Origin: UBA3537 sp045561735
GTDB lineage: Bacteria > Bacteroidota > Bacteroidia > Flavobacteriales > Flavobacteriaceae
DNA length: 58,783 nucleotides
NCBI GenBank assembly: GCA_045561735.1
Contig: JBJKXC010000004.1
Span: 1 to 58,783 of the forward strand
Direction: 5' to 3'
The position numbers and the translations under genes were made by a program. This document shows, piece after piece, positions 36,401-46,278 of the stretch. The notes beneath the pieces were generated by a model. The model saw only the letters and a program-made list of their open reading frames with translations. It was not told where the DNA came from and did not search any database. Each line of letters opens with the position of its first letter. Position 1 is the first letter of the stretch.

Positions 36401-37834
36401 AATTAATTTATCAGCCCAAAGTTTTATTTTTGAGGCCGCAAATTTCACAGATACCGCTTTTTCTTCAAAAGGTATTTTAAGAGGAAAAATGAGTCACAAT
36501 AATTTTACTAACTGGTCTTTGGACACAACAATTGACTCTGAACGATTACTTGTCTTAAACACGAACGAAACAGAAGAGTCCTTGTATTATGGAACTGGTT
36601 TTGTGGCAGGTAATATTGATATATCTGGCCCTATGAATCAATTAAATATTGAAGCAAATGTTGTAACCTCAGAAGGAACAATATTTAAAATCCCTTTAAA
36701 TGATAGTGAAATGATCAGTGAAAATTCTTACATGAAATTTTTCAGTCCAGAAGATAAAAATCGAGAAAACAGTGTTAGATCTGTAAAGTTAGATGATATT
36801 AAGGGACTTGAAATGGAGTTCAATATGGACGTGACTGACGATGCTGAGATTGAAATTATTATAGACCGTGAAACTGGTAGCTCTATCCTAGGTCGTGGAA
36901 ATGGCAGTATCCTAGCACAAATAAACACCAATGATAAGTTTCAAATGTTTGGGGATTTTTTATTACTCTCAGGTTACTACAATTACAATTTGGGTAAAAT
37001 TATTCAGAAAAAATTTAAGTTAGTTAAAGATGGGTCTTTGCTTTGGGAAGGAAATCCACTTAAAGCTGAAATTAATATCGAAGCAATTTATGATGGTATC
37101 AATGTCAATCCCTCGACTTTATTGGACAATCCAATCAATCAAAGCATTCCTGCAGAGGTCAAAGTTCATTTAACAGGGGCATTGGAAAAGCCAGAATTGG
37201 ATTTTGATATTCGATTTCCAAAAATTAATTCTACACTTAACAACGAGCTAAGGGACCGTCTTCGTGACAAAGACAAAAGACAATTTCAGGCACTATCGCT
37301 TTTGGCAACGGGTTCTTTTAGAAGTAAAATTGCTTTGGATTCACAAGACGCATTTGAATTATTCTCTGATGGTGTTGCTAATGTTCTAAACGATATTTTT
37401 TCTGACGATGACAATAAAGTAAAATTAGGTTTAGATTTGGATATTGGAAAAAATACTCCTGAATACGAAACTTCCAGCAGAGTGGGGGTCACTGTTTCAA
37501 CTAAAATTAGTGACAATGTCTTAATTAATGGGAAAGTAGGTGTCCTGTTGGCGGCGTAAGCCAATCTACTGTTGCCGGAGATTTTGAAGTTGAGGTTTTA
37601 CTTAATGAAGACCGTACTTTGTCATTAAAGTTTTTTAACAGAGAGAACAGCATCCAAAATTTTGGCGAACAAATTGGATATACACAGGGTTTAGGATTAT
37701 CCTACAATATTGAGTTTGATAATTTGAGGGAATTGTTCAATGAATTATTTTTAGATAAAGATGAAAAGATTATTGATGAATTTAATAAAAATAAGATAGA
37801 TGATCAATTACCTAACTACATTGAATTTAAATAA
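33465..37834 (+). pseudogene. TamB-like translocation/assembly protein, frameshifted near 3' end
   Basis: This is a very large AsmA/TamB (DUF490) family protein. TamB-like proteins span the periplasm and take part in outer-membrane protein or lipid transport. The main frame (33465-37559, 1364 codons) ends at GKVGVLLAA-stop. Losing one base near 37543 explains this: from 37544 the next frame reads PVGGVSQSTVAGDFEVEVLL and continues to a stop at 37834, restoring the family's conserved C-terminal end. The 5' end is also odd. The frame is open back to 33402 and encodes RARINIFVKGLVLLVVLF, a good signal anchor, but contains no ATG, GTG or TTG before the GTG at 33465; ATT at 33417 is a candidate start. 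The gene may be a mutant, or carry a sequencing or assembly error. Confidence 0.85.
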
Positions 37835-37942
37835 TTTCATATGAAATGTTATTTAAATTACAATATTTAGCTAAAAATCGATAGCTAGTTATTAACTAAA
37901 TCGTTTGATTTTTGTCAATTGCTAAAAATTTGTAGCGAAGAG

Positions 37943-37975
37943 TTGTATTATTGAGTTATAAGTTTAGTAATTTTG
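37943..37975 (+). promoter_or_regulatory. Probable pfkA promoter
   Basis: TTG at 37943-37945, 22 bases, then TAATTTTG at 37968-37975, matching the Bacteroidota pattern. The predicted start point near 37982 precedes the ATG at 37994, which supports that start over an earlier in-frame codon at 37973. Confidence 0.5.
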
Positions 37976-37993
37976 TTACTTAATAATAAATCA

Positions 37994-38980
37994 ATGCCTA
38001 AAACCATCAAAACAATTGGGGTATTAACTTCAGGGGGTGATTCCCCTGGAATGAATGCTGCCATACGGGCTGTTGTTAGGACCTGCTCCTTCTACAATAT
38101 TGCGTGTGTGGGAATATATAGAGGCTATCAAGGTATGATTGAAGGAGATTTTAAGGACTTAAATGCACGAAGTGTTAATAACATCATAAATAAGGGAGGT
38201 ACATTTTTAAAAACCGCCAGATCCGAAGAGTTCAAAACAAAAGAAGGCAGAAAATTAGCATACGACCATTTAGTCAAAAAAAACATTGATGCTTTGGTAC
38301 TTATTGGAGGGGACGGTACTTTCACTGGGGGCATGATTTTTAACAAAGAATATAATTTCCCAATTATTGGTATTCCTGGTACAATTGACAACGATATTTT
38401 AGGAACAAATTTCACCCTTGGATATGATACTGCACTCAACACTGCTGTAGAAGCCATTGATAAAATTAGAGATACTGCAAGCTCCCACAAGCGTTTGTTT
38501 TTTGTAGAAGTCATGGGTCGAGATGTTGGGCACATAGCCCTTAATGCTGGTGTTGGTTCTGGTGCTGAGGAAATTTTAGTTCCTGAAGAAAATTTAGGTT
38601 TGGAGCGCTTATTAGAATCTCTACGCAAAAGCAAAAAAACTGGCAAATCATCTACCATTGTATTGGTTGCTGAAGGGGATAAAACAGGAAATAATGTATT
38701 TGAACTCCGAGATTATGTTGAAGAAAACTTGACTGGTTATGATGTTCGAGTATCCGTATTAGGACATATGCAACGTGGCGGAGCTCCTAGTTGTTTTGAT
38801 AGGGTTCTTGCCTCCAAAATGGGAGTCAAGGCTGTAGAATCTTTGATGGATGGCAAACTCAACGTAATGGTGGGAACCATAAATAACATAATTGAATTGT
38901 ATCCTATTGATAAAGCAGTGAAAGGCCACACCAAAATCGATGAGGAACTTCTCAGAGTTTCTGACATTTTAAATATTTAA
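37994..38980 (+). CDS. pfkA: ATP-dependent 6-phosphofructokinase
   Basis: This 328-aa enzyme phosphorylates fructose 6-phosphate to fructose 1,6-bisphosphate, the committed step of glycolysis. Signatures are LTSGGDSPGMNAAIRA at 11-26, the nucleotide loop GGDGTFTGG at 105-113, and the catalytic TIDND at 130-134 (Asp132). The start MPKTIKTIGV at 37994 gives the normal family length; seven extra codons upstream overlap the predicted promoter. gapA begins 25 bases downstream, so the two form a glycolytic operon. Confidence 0.96.
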   Translation: MPKTIKTIGVLTSGGDSPGMNAAIRAVVRTCSFYNIACVGIYRGYQGMIEGDFKDLNARSVNNIINKGGTFLKTARSEEFKTKEGRKLAYDHLVKKNIDALVLIGGDGTFTGGMIFNKEYNFPIIGIPGTIDNDILGTNFTLGYDTALNTAVEAIDKIRDTASSHKRLFFVEVMGRDVGHIALNAGVGSGAEEILVPEENLGLERLLESLRKSKKTGKSSTIVLVAEGDKTGNNVFELRDYVEENLTGYDVRVSVLGHMQRGGAPSCFDRVLASKMGVKAVESLMDGKLNVMVGTINNIIELYPIDKAVKGHTKIDEELLRVSDILNI

Positions 38981-39005
38981 AATTAATTAATCAAACATAT
39001 AAAAA

Positions 39006-40007
39006 ATGACAAGTACTAAAATTGGTATCAACGGTTTCGGAAGAATTGGAAGAATAGCTTTTAGAATTGCATCTGAAAGACCCGATGTTCAAATCGTAGG
39101 AATTAATGATCTATTAGGTGTTGAACATCTCGCGTACCTTTTAAAGTACGACTCAGTTCATGGCCAATTTAAAGGAAGCATTAGCGTCAAGAATGGAAAT
39201 TTAGTCGTTAATGGCAATGAAATTAGAGTGACAGCTGAGCGCAACCCAGAAGACCTAAATTGGGATGTTATTGGCGTCGATGTTGTTATGGATTGCACAG
39301 GAATTTTTACCACACTTGAAGGTGCTCAAAAGCATATCAATGCCGGCGCTAAAAAAGTAGCGATCTCAGCACCTTCAGCCGACGCACCAATGTTTGTTAT
39401 GGGCGTAAACCACCAAAATATTACTTCTGATCATACTATTGTTTCGAATGCGTCTTGCACTACCAATTGTTTGGCTCCATTGGCCAAAGTAATTCATGAT
39501 AATTTTGGATTAGCCGAAGGCCTTATGACTACCGTTCACGCAGCAACAGCCACCCAATTCACTGTTGATGGGCCTTCCCCAAAAAATTACCGCTTAGGGC
39601 GTGCTTCTTTAAATAACATTGTTCCTGCCACAACCGGCGCTGCCAAAGCCGTTGGTAAAGTGATCCCTGAACTGAATGGAAAGTTAACAGGAATGGCATT
39701 TAGAGTTCCTACAGTGGATGTTTCGGTTGTAGATTTAACATGCAGATTAGAAAAAAGTGCAACTTTTGAAGAAGTAAAATCGGCGCTTAAAATAGCTTCT
39801 GAAAACGAGCTTAATGGAATTTTAGGTTACACTGAAGAAGGTGTGGTTTCACAAGACTTTGTTTCAGAGCCCAAAACAAGTACTTTTGATGCTAATGCCA
39901 GTATTGGACTGAATGATAATTTTGTAAAATTAATTTCTTGGTACGATAACGAATATGGATACTCCTCAAAGTTAGTAGATTTAGCGCAGTTTATTAATGC
40001 GCTATAA
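39006..40007 (+). CDS. gapA: Type I glyceraldehyde-3-phosphate dehydrogenase
   Basis: This 333-aa cytosolic enzyme oxidises glyceraldehyde 3-phosphate to 1,3-bisphosphoglycerate with NAD+. The Rossmann motif is GINGFGRIGR at 7-16, an Asp follows strand beta2 (INDL, Asp35) as in NAD-preferring enzymes, the catalytic Cys151 is in SNASCTTNC and His178 in TTVHAATA. Length and motifs are normal. It follows pfkA closely on the same strand. Confidence 0.97.
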   Translation: MTSTKIGINGFGRIGRIAFRIASERPDVQIVGINDLLGVEHLAYLLKYDSVHGQFKGSISVKNGNLVVNGNEIRVTAERNPEDLNWDVIGVDVVMDCTGIFTTLEGAQKHINAGAKKVAISAPSADAPMFVMGVNHQNITSDHTIVSNASCTTNCLAPLAKVIHDNFGLAEGLMTTVHAATATQFTVDGPSPKNYRLGRASLNNIVPATTGAAKAVGKVIPELNGKLTGMAFRVPTVDVSVVDLTCRLEKSATFEEVKSALKIASENELNGILGYTEEGVVSQDFVSEPKTSTFDANASIGLNDNFVKLISWYDNEYGYSSKLVDLAQFINAL

Positions 40008-40034
40008 TAATTAAAAAAACACCCTTTTTGGCGG

Positions 40035-40042
40035 TATTTTTG
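40035..40042 (+). promoter_or_regulatory. Possible -7 element before the sugar-kinase gene
   Basis: TATTTTTG matches TAnnTTTG, 16 bases ahead of the ATG at 40059, but no -33 TTG is apparent at suitable spacing. It could give the kinase gene expression independent of gapA. Confidence 0.3.
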
Positions 40043-40058
40043 CACAAAAATTTTTGAT

Positions 40059-40937
40059 ATGATTCTTATAGCCGATAGTGGATCTACAAAGAGCGATTGG
40101 ATAGCAATTGACTCTATTAAGGGCACTCATTTATTTGAGAAACAACGAACTAAAGGACTCAACCCTGCCATTATTTCTGAACAAGAGGCCCATGATATTA
40201 TAAATGAAAATGAAACCCTTGTTGATCACATGAATCTTGTTGAATACGTCTTTTTTTATGGCGCTGGTTGTGGCACCATTGAGGCTCCAAAAATGCTAGA
40301 AAGAGTTTTAAAAAGTATTTTTATAAATGCTAAAATTACTGTCAATGAAGATACCTACGCTGCAATATATTCAACTATAGGCTTTGAAAAAAATGCAGCA
40401 CTGGTCTGTATTTTAGGTACTGGTTCAAATTGCACTTATTTTGATGGCCAGAAAGTTCAGCAGCGCGTTATCTCCCTTGGTTATTCCATTATGGATGATG
40501 CTTCTGGTAATTATTTTGGACGGCAATTGCTAAGAGATTACTATTTTGATTTTATGCCCCACGATTTTAAATTGATGTTCAAAACGCGTTACAATTTAGA
40601 CGATGACCATATAAAGTCAAATCTTTATAAAAAACCAAATCCAAATGCTTATTTAGCCAAATTTGCAGAATTTTTAATTTTAAATAAAGAATCAGCTTAT
40701 ATTCAAGGCATTATAATAAAAGGATTACGAGCTTTTGTGAAAACGATGATTTTACAATATGAAGAAGAAATTAAATCCGTTCCAGTTCATTTTGCAGGCT
40801 CCATTTCATTTTTTCTTCAGGACGAAATAAAAGTAGTTGCTAAGGAATTTGGATTTAAGGTTGGTAATTTTCAAAGGCGTCCAATAGAGGGCCTGACTGC
40901 ATTCCACTTAAAACAAGTTAGAGCGCTTGAAAAGTAG
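40059..40937 (+). CDS. BadF/BadG/BcrA/BcrD-type kinase, N-acetylglucosamine kinase-like
   Basis: This 292-aa ASKHA-fold protein starts MILIADSGSTKSDW, the phosphate-1 loop of the family. A second motif is ILGTGSNCTYFDG near residue 125, and an adenosine-type motif HFAGSISFFLQDE lies near 247. Bacteroidota members of this length are usually annotated as N-acetylglucosamine kinases, so phosphorylation of amino sugars from wall recycling is likely. It follows gapA by 51 bases and converges with ridA. Confidence 0.85.
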   Translation: MILIADSGSTKSDWIAIDSIKGTHLFEKQRTKGLNPAIISEQEAHDIINENETLVDHMNLVEYVFFYGAGCGTIEAPKMLERVLKSIFINAKITVNEDTYAAIYSTIGFEKNAALVCILGTGSNCTYFDGQKVQQRVISLGYSIMDDASGNYFGRQLLRDYYFDFMPHDFKLMFKTRYNLDDDHIKSNLYKKPNPNAYLAKFAEFLILNKESAYIQGIIIKGLRAFVKTMILQYEEEIKSVPVHFAGSISFFLQDEIKVVAKEFGFKVGNFQRRPIEGLTAFHLKQVRALEK

Positions 40938-40939
40938 TT

Positions 40940-41320
40940 TTAAACTGCTGCAATCATACTGATTTCTACATTTACAAATTTAGGTAAATTGGCCACTTCA
41001 ATCGTCTCTCTGGCAGGAGCTGTTTCAGTACTAAAATATTGGCCATAAACCTTATTAATTTTTGAAAAGTCATTCATATTAGAAACAAAAATAGATGATT
41101 TAATAACATTTTCAAAGCCCATGTTTGCGGCTTCCAAGATAGCCTTTAAATTCTGCATTACTAAATTTGTTTCAGCTTCGATATTATTAGTAACTAAATT
41201 TCCATTATTAGGGTCAATTGCAATTTGACCTGAAGTGTAAAGGATATCCCCCAGCATGACTCCTTGATTGTATGGCCCGATGGGTGTGGGCGCTTTTTCT
41301 GTAGAAATAATTTTTTTCAT
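40940..41320 (-). CDS. ridA: RidA family enamine/imine deaminase
   Basis: This 126-aa protein belongs to the YjgF/YER057c/UK114 family, which hydrolyses reactive enamines such as 2-aminoacrylate. It has the archetypal marks: APTPIGPYNQGV, LYTSGQIAIDP, and the late NLPKFVNVEISMIA, in which the usual family Arg of the RxxVE type is replaced by Lys (K-F-V-N-V-E). The key Arg in PARETIEVA is present. It lies 12 bases downstream of the lptD-like gene. The assignment to active RidA is good but not proven. Confidence 0.9.
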   Translation of the reverse strand: MKKIISTEKAPTPIGPYNQGVMLGDILYTSGQIAIDPNNGNLVTNNIEAETNLVMQNLKAILEAANMGFENVIKSSIFVSNMNDFSKINKVYGQYFSTETAPARETIEVANLPKFVNVEISMIAAV

Positions 41321-41332
41321 GGTTCTGTTTTT

Positions 41333-44095
41333 TTAAAGTCTTTTGTCTCTTTGACGCTGTTTATCGTACTTAAGATCACTTAATATACTCGATCTGATTC
41401 CAATAAAAAAGTTCCAGGATCTTCTGTTGCTAAACGGTATCCAAGAGAAATTCATTCGCCAACTTTCTAAGTCACGCTCAAAGCGTAGTTGGGTATAGGT
41501 TACGCCATTATTTTTGAAGTCATATCCAGATGATACACCTACACTCCAGCGCGGAGATAGCTCGATATCCCCAGAAAACATTAAAGAGTGAGATGAAATT
41601 TCGCTTTGTCGTCTAGAATTATTGTAATTTAAGGCATAAGCTAGTCGAAGACTCCAAGGAAGTTTGTATTTGTATAAATCTGTAGGGGGTGGTTTGTCTT
41701 TACCATCAGTAGTTCCACTGAACTGTTGATTTGCAAAATCTTGCGGCTTTCCAAATAAATCATCCGCTCGTCCGCCACTTCTAATGGATTCTTTTGAGCT
41801 GGCATCATTTGCGTTTGAATCTTTATTATCAAATGAATCACTGGAAATGCTGTAACCCATAGTCAAATTTGCACTTGTTACACGAAACAAGCTCCCACCA
41901 TTACTAATGTTCAGCGTATTTATTTTTTGATTGTTGTTATTTAACGCATAGGGATCAAGAGTCGCTCCAAAATTGACGCTCATTTTATTATCGAAAATTT
42001 GAGTGCCTCCTGTCATTCTTAGGGGGCTCCAATTTAAAGAATCTGCTGCGATATTATAATTGGTGGAAAAGTTAAGAGAGTTCAATAAAAAAATCTTCTT
42101 AGGTTCTGTTGCCGTACTGTCTTTGTCTCTAATTTTAGCCTCAATGTTATTACTGAGTGAAAGTCCAATATTACTTGAAAAACGATTGCCAGGTGCACCA
42201 AAAAGCGATTGTTCAAATCGTGTATATTCGACTTCCTCCGATGTAATTCCATCGGCGCTTACTACTTCGTAAGTATCGTAATACTGTTCAAATTCAGGGT
42301 TGATATTATAGCTTACCGAGGGTCGTATAACATGCCGAATGGCTTGTATTTTTTTATCTTCTCCAAAATCAAACATGCCATAAATCGTGGTTCCCAAACT
42401 GGTGCTAAAGTTATAGGTGGTATACGAATCAAATTCTTTCAACTCAGTTGTCACAACTTCTTGATTAGAGATATCATAATTTTTTTCAACGGTATTAAAG
42501 GACCAAATGTGGTTTAAGTTGGTACTCGCACTCATGCTGAAATACTTAAATAATTTAAAATTTGTACTAATTGGAATTGTATGTTGAACACCTGTTTTTG
42601 CATTTTCAAACATTTCTGGCTTAAAAAACAAGGAGTCAGTTGTTTGAATGCGGTTTTCGCCACGAATGTTGTACTGAAAATTAATATTCTGAATGATTCC
42701 TTTTTTACTTCCCGTTTTTGGCGCTAAAGGAAAAATACGATCGACACTAGCTTGGAATGTAGGGAGCGTCATATTAATAGCTTTGGTATTTGTATTTTGA
42801 GAATGTGTGGCAGTTACACTCATATTCACCTGGGGTTCACCGCGGAATGTTTTTGAGTAAGAAACTGAGGATGCCAGCGTATTGTTCAAAAAACTGGAAT
42901 TGTTCAGTTGGTTGACAGATTGTCGGAAATAAGTACTGCTGCCCAAATTAACAGAGGCTGAAAACCGAGAATTGGGATTTGATTTACTGTCCTGACTTTG
43001 ATTCCACCTTAGGTTATAAATAATACTTTTGGAGTAATCTGGAAAGCCACGTTCACTATTGATTAAATTTTCATATCGAAAACTGATTCCGCCTCTATAT
43101 TTATAACGCACAGCATAATTACTTTCTATACGTAACCCAGAACTTCCGTTTGTGTAATAATCCCCTAAAATGGCCAAATCGGCATAATCACTTATTGGAA
43201 AATAATAGCCACCATTTTGTAAAAAATAGCCCCGTTCGTTTTGTTGTCCAAATGAAGGAAAAATAATTCCTGAAGTCCGTTTGTTGGTCAGTGGGAAAAA
43301 GGCAAAAGGTAGTCCAATAGGCGTGGGCACATCAGCGATAAACATATTAGTCAAACCTGTAACAATTTTTTTTCCTGGCACTACCTTGGCCTTTCTTAGT
43401 AAAAAGTAATATTCAGGATTTTCTTCGTTTTGGGAGGTTGTAAACTTCGCTCGCCTTACAAAGTATACAGAATCGTTTTCTTTCTTACTCAACTCAGAAA
43501 TAATACGACCTCCTTGCTGTTCTGTTTTAGAATTCCATATCAATGCTTTTTTTGTTTTCATATTAAAAACAATCGAATCTGGCTCAACGACATCGGTACC
43601 TTGTTTAAATATGGGTTTTTGGTAATAAACACCGGCACTGTCTTTTAAGCGCCCAGCATAAACAAGGTCATTGGCATAATCAATCACAATTACTCCAGAT
43701 TGAATGTCCATATCTTGGTATTTAATTTGGGCTTCGTTGTAAAGGTATATTTGTTTCGTTTTTTGATTGACAGAAGTGTAGTCTTTGGCTTTATAATTAA
43801 CAATCGATTCTAAAAAACCCTTGGGTTTTGAAATGCTATCATTGACAATGGAATCAGCTACAACTGGAGCAGGTTTCATTGCAGCATTGTTATTTTTTAT
43901 AGTTGATGATTGCAATGAATCTATGTTCGATTTTTTTGCATCTAACCGAACTGTATTTTCTTTAATCGAGAGGTCTTGTGCATACCCAAAAATGTTTGTA
44001 AGCATTGTAAAACTTGCATAAAAAAGTGTTTTGAACAGAGTTGTTTTCAATGCTTTTAGGTGTATTTTTGTTTGGCTCGGTTTTTGAAAAATCAA
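41333..44095 (-). CDS. lptD: LptD-like LPS-assembly outer-membrane protein
   Basis: This is a Bacteroidota-type LptD, about 920 aa, which with LptE inserts LPS into the outer leaflet. After the signal (LFKTLFYASFTMLTNIFGYAQ) comes a beta-jellyroll OstA-like region (about 120-260; LYNEAQIKYQDMDIQSGVIV) and then a long C-terminal barrel. Initiation is uncertain: the frame begins with a TTG at 44095, another TTG at 44050 gives a shorter signal peptide, and the first ATG (44005) would truncate it. It diverges from the amidase gene and is followed by ridA. Confidence 0.87.
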   Translation of the reverse strand: MIFQKPSQTKIHLKALKTTLFKTLFYASFTMLTNIFGYAQDLSIKENTVRLDAKKSNIDSLQSSTIKNNNAAMKPAPVVADSIVNDSISKPKGFLESIVNYKAKDYTSVNQKTKQIYLYNEAQIKYQDMDIQSGVIVIDYANDLVYAGRLKDSAGVYYQKPIFKQGTDVVEPDSIVFNMKTKKALIWNSKTEQQGGRIISELSKKENDSVYFVRRAKFTTSQNEENPEYYFLLRKAKVVPGKKIVTGLTNMFIADVPTPIGLPFAFFPLTNKRTSGIIFPSFGQQNERGYFLQNGGYYFPISDYADLAILGDYYTNGSSGLRIESNYAVRYKYRGGISFRYENLINSERGFPDYSKSIIYNLRWNQSQDSKSNPNSRFSASVNLGSSTYFRQSVNQLNNSSFLNNTLASSVSYSKTFRGEPQVNMSVTATHSQNTNTKAINMTLPTFQASVDRIFPLAPKTGSKKGIIQNINFQYNIRGENRIQTTDSLFFKPEMFENAKTGVQHTIPISTNFKLFKYFSMSASTNLNHIWSFNTVEKNYDISNQEVVTTELKEFDSYTTYNFSTSLGTTIYGMFDFGEDKKIQAIRHVIRPSVSYNINPEFEQYYDTYEVVSADGITSEEVEYTRFEQSLFGAPGNRFSSNIGLSLSNNIEAKIRDKDSTATEPKKIFLLNSLNFSTNYNIAADSLNWSPLRMTGGTQIFDNKMSVNFGATLDPYALNNNNQKINTLNISNGGSLFRVTSANLTMGYSISSDSFDNKDSNANDASSKESIRSGGRADDLFGKPQDFANQQFSGTTDGKDKPPPTDLYKYKLPWSLRLAYALNYNNSRRQSEISSHSLMFSGDIELSPRWSVGVSSGYDFKNNGVTYTQLRFERDLESWRMNFSWIPFSNRRSWNFFIGIRSSILSDLKYDKQRQRDKRL

Positions 44096-44160
44096 AATTA
44101 CATATATTTTTCTATGATTTAATATCTAAATTGACCAAACGTTAAAAGTAATTGATTCTC

Positions 44161-45240
44161 ATGCAAATTAAATCTTTTTTCACAATCTTATTGTGTTTTT
44201 TTGGATTGATTACCAATGCACAATTCAAAAACGATACCAAATCTTTTGTAGTAGTATTAGATGCAGGTCACGGTGGTAAAGACCCTGGTCGGCCAACTTC
44301 TCATGGCTATAAAGAAAAAGACATTGTTCTAGACATTGTTTTAAAAGTTGGCAACAACCTTGAAGCTGTTAAAGGGGTCTCAGTTATATACACACGTACG
44401 ACTGATATTTTTTTAGAATTGAGGGAACGTGCAGCAATTGCCAATAAAGCCGACGCAGATTTATTTGTTTCCGTGCATTGTAATGCGCATGATTCTCAAG
44501 CCCACGGTACTGAAACGTTTGTACTCGGCCTTCACAGAAACGATTCCAACTTTAAAGTAGCCCAAAAAGAAAATGAAGTTATTTTCCTTGAACAAGACTT
44601 TGAAATAAACTACGAAGGCTTTGATCCCTCTTCTCCAGAATCTTTTATTGGTTTAACCTTATTACAAGAGGATTATTTAGACCAGAGTATTTTATTGGCC
44701 AGTACCATTCAAAAGAATTTCACAGAAATATTAAAACGAAAAAATAGAGGTGTTAAACAAGCTGGTTTTTGGGTACTCCACAACACCTATATGCCCAGTG
44801 TTTTGGTTGAAACCGGTTTTATAACTAATAAAAAAGAAGGTGATTATCTCAATTCTAAACGAGGTAAAAATGAAGTTTCAAAAAGTATTTCGGATGCAAT
44901 TTTAAGATACAAGTCAATCATTAACCCAGATATTGACATTCAGAAGCCTCCAATTTCAATCCCTATTGAAAATTCAAACATAATCTTTAAAGTTCAAATA
45001 GCTGCCAGCTCAAAGAAATTGGCTTTAAAACCTTATAATTTTAATGGACTTGATGAATTAAGCCGTCAAAAAAATGGTAAGATTTGGCGCTATTTTTATG
45101 GGCAAACAAAAGATTACAATCAGGCAATTCAAATGAGAGAGGAAGTTGTTGCACGTGGTTATAAATCGGCTTTTCTAGTTGCCTATCTTGATGGTGACAG
45201 AATTTCGATTGAAAATGCCCTTAAAACTAAAAATAATTAG
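44161..45240 (+). CDS. N-acetylmuramoyl-L-alanine amidase (Amidase_3)
   Basis: This 359-aa exported amidase cleaves the MurNAc-L-Ala bond of peptidoglycan, typically at the septum. The ATG at 44161 gives the signal peptide MQIKSFFTILLCFFGLITNAQ. The Amidase_3 domain (about 28-255) has VVLDAGHGGKDPGRP, FVSVHCNAH, and VLVETGFITN with the catalytic Glu. The C-terminal portion (about 275-355; FKVQIAASSKKL, YFYGQTKDYNQA) looks like a SPOR domain, which binds denuded septal peptidoglycan. It diverges from lptD and precedes the MCE gene. Confidence 0.93.
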   Translation: MQIKSFFTILLCFFGLITNAQFKNDTKSFVVVLDAGHGGKDPGRPTSHGYKEKDIVLDIVLKVGNNLEAVKGVSVIYTRTTDIFLELRERAAIANKADADLFVSVHCNAHDSQAHGTETFVLGLHRNDSNFKVAQKENEVIFLEQDFEINYEGFDPSSPESFIGLTLLQEDYLDQSILLASTIQKNFTEILKRKNRGVKQAGFWVLHNTYMPSVLVETGFITNKKEGDYLNSKRGKNEVSKSISDAILRYKSIINPDIDIQKPPISIPIENSNIIFKVQIAASSKKLALKPYNFNGLDELSRQKNGKIWRYFYGQTKDYNQAIQMREEVVARGYKSAFLVAYLDGDRISIENALKTKNN

Positions 45241-45294
45241 GTCTTAATTTTGTAAATTAATCATTAGATTTGTATAGCTTCTAAAATTAAATCA

Positions 45295-46269
45295 TTGAAA
45301 AAATCAAAAGAAATTAAAACTGCATTTTTGGTCCTTTCAGGAATCATGCTGTTCATTTTTATTTTCAACTATCTAAAAGGAGAAAACATTTTTAGCAGTT
45401 CTCGTAAAATTATGGCTGTTTACTCAAATGTTGAAGGCTTGGCAACATCATCCGCAGTTACAATTAATGGTCATAAAGTAGGAAAAGTTAAAGACATTAA
45501 GTTTGCTGAAGATGGTAGCGGAATGTTAATTGTTTCAATGATTATAGATAGTGATTTTAAATTTTCCAAAAACAGCAGTGCGCAATTGTATGAATCTGGA
45601 TTGATAGGCGGTAAGGCCATTGCCATCTTGCCTTCAAATGATGGGGGTGAAGACGCAGTTTCAGGGGATATTTTGAGCTCTGAAATAAAGCCAGGTTTGA
45701 CAGAACTTGTTAATCAACGTTTAACCCCCCTTCAAGAAAAAATTGAGTCTGTTATGTTAAGTGCTGACGCACTACTAAAAAACATTAACAGTATTTTTGA
45801 CGAACAAACAAAATCAAATATAAAAGGCAGTTTTTCTCAGTTGGAAAAGACAATAAGTTCTTTTGAAAAAACTTCTAATACATTACAAACCCTCTTGGCG
45901 GATAATGAGGAGTCTGTTTCAACTACTTTGGGGAATTTCAGTACAATTTCTGAAGATTTATCCGAAGTTAGTGCCTCACTTTCTGAAGCAAACTTAGCAG
46001 ATACAATTACAGGATTACAATCAACAATTACAAACTTTGACACGCTTTTATCAAACATTGAACAAGGCGAGGGCTCTGTTGGTAAACTCATGAAAGATGA
46101 GGGATTGTACAATAACTTAGAAGGTGCTTTAGGCCAATTGGAGGCTTTATTAGAAGACATGAAATTAAACCCTAAACGCTATGTACATTTTTCATTGTTT
46201 GGAAAAAAGAACAAACCCTATGGTTCCCAAAAATTAGCTAAGGAATCAATCGAGGAATCAAAAAACTAA
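45295..46269 (+). CDS. MlaD/MCE-domain lipid-transfer protein
   Basis: This 324-aa protein starts at a TTG (MKKSKEIKTAFLVLSGIMLF), giving one N-terminal TM helix. The MCE domain spans about 36-118 (MAVYSNVEGLATSSAVTING, KVGKVKDIKF, ESGLIGGKAIAIL). The remainder is a long helical, Ser/Thr-rich region. MCE proteins bind phospholipids and shuttle them between the membranes, usually with an MlaEF ABC transporter, which is not in this window. It sits 54 bases after the amidase gene and 9 before the Fe-S gene. Confidence 0.9.
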   Translation: MKKSKEIKTAFLVLSGIMLFIFIFNYLKGENIFSSSRKIMAVYSNVEGLATSSAVTINGHKVGKVKDIKFAEDGSGMLIVSMIIDSDFKFSKNSSAQLYESGLIGGKAIAILPSNDGGEDAVSGDILSSEIKPGLTELVNQRLTPLQEKIESVMLSADALLKNINSIFDEQTKSNIKGSFSQLEKTISSFEKTSNTLQTLLADNEESVSTTLGNFSTISEDLSEVSASLSEANLADTITGLQSTITNFDTLLSNIEQGEGSVGKLMKDEGLYNNLEGALGQLEALLEDMKLNPKRYVHFSLFGKKNKPYGSQKLAKESIEESKN

Positions 46270-46278
46270 CCACTATCT

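Noticed and set aside
37530..37560. Programmed -1 frameshifting in the tamB-like gene
   Set aside because: No slippery heptamer (X-XXY-YYZ) or nearby strong hairpin is seen at the shift point, so mutation or sequence error is more likely.
37834..37847. 14-bp palindrome ATTTCATATGAAAT after the tamB-like stop
   Set aside because: It is short, AT-rich and without a T run; chance occurrence in such DNA is likely.
38128..38658. 176-codon minus-strand frame opposite pfkA
   Set aside because: It is antisense to the conserved catalytic core of pfkA and has no independent support.
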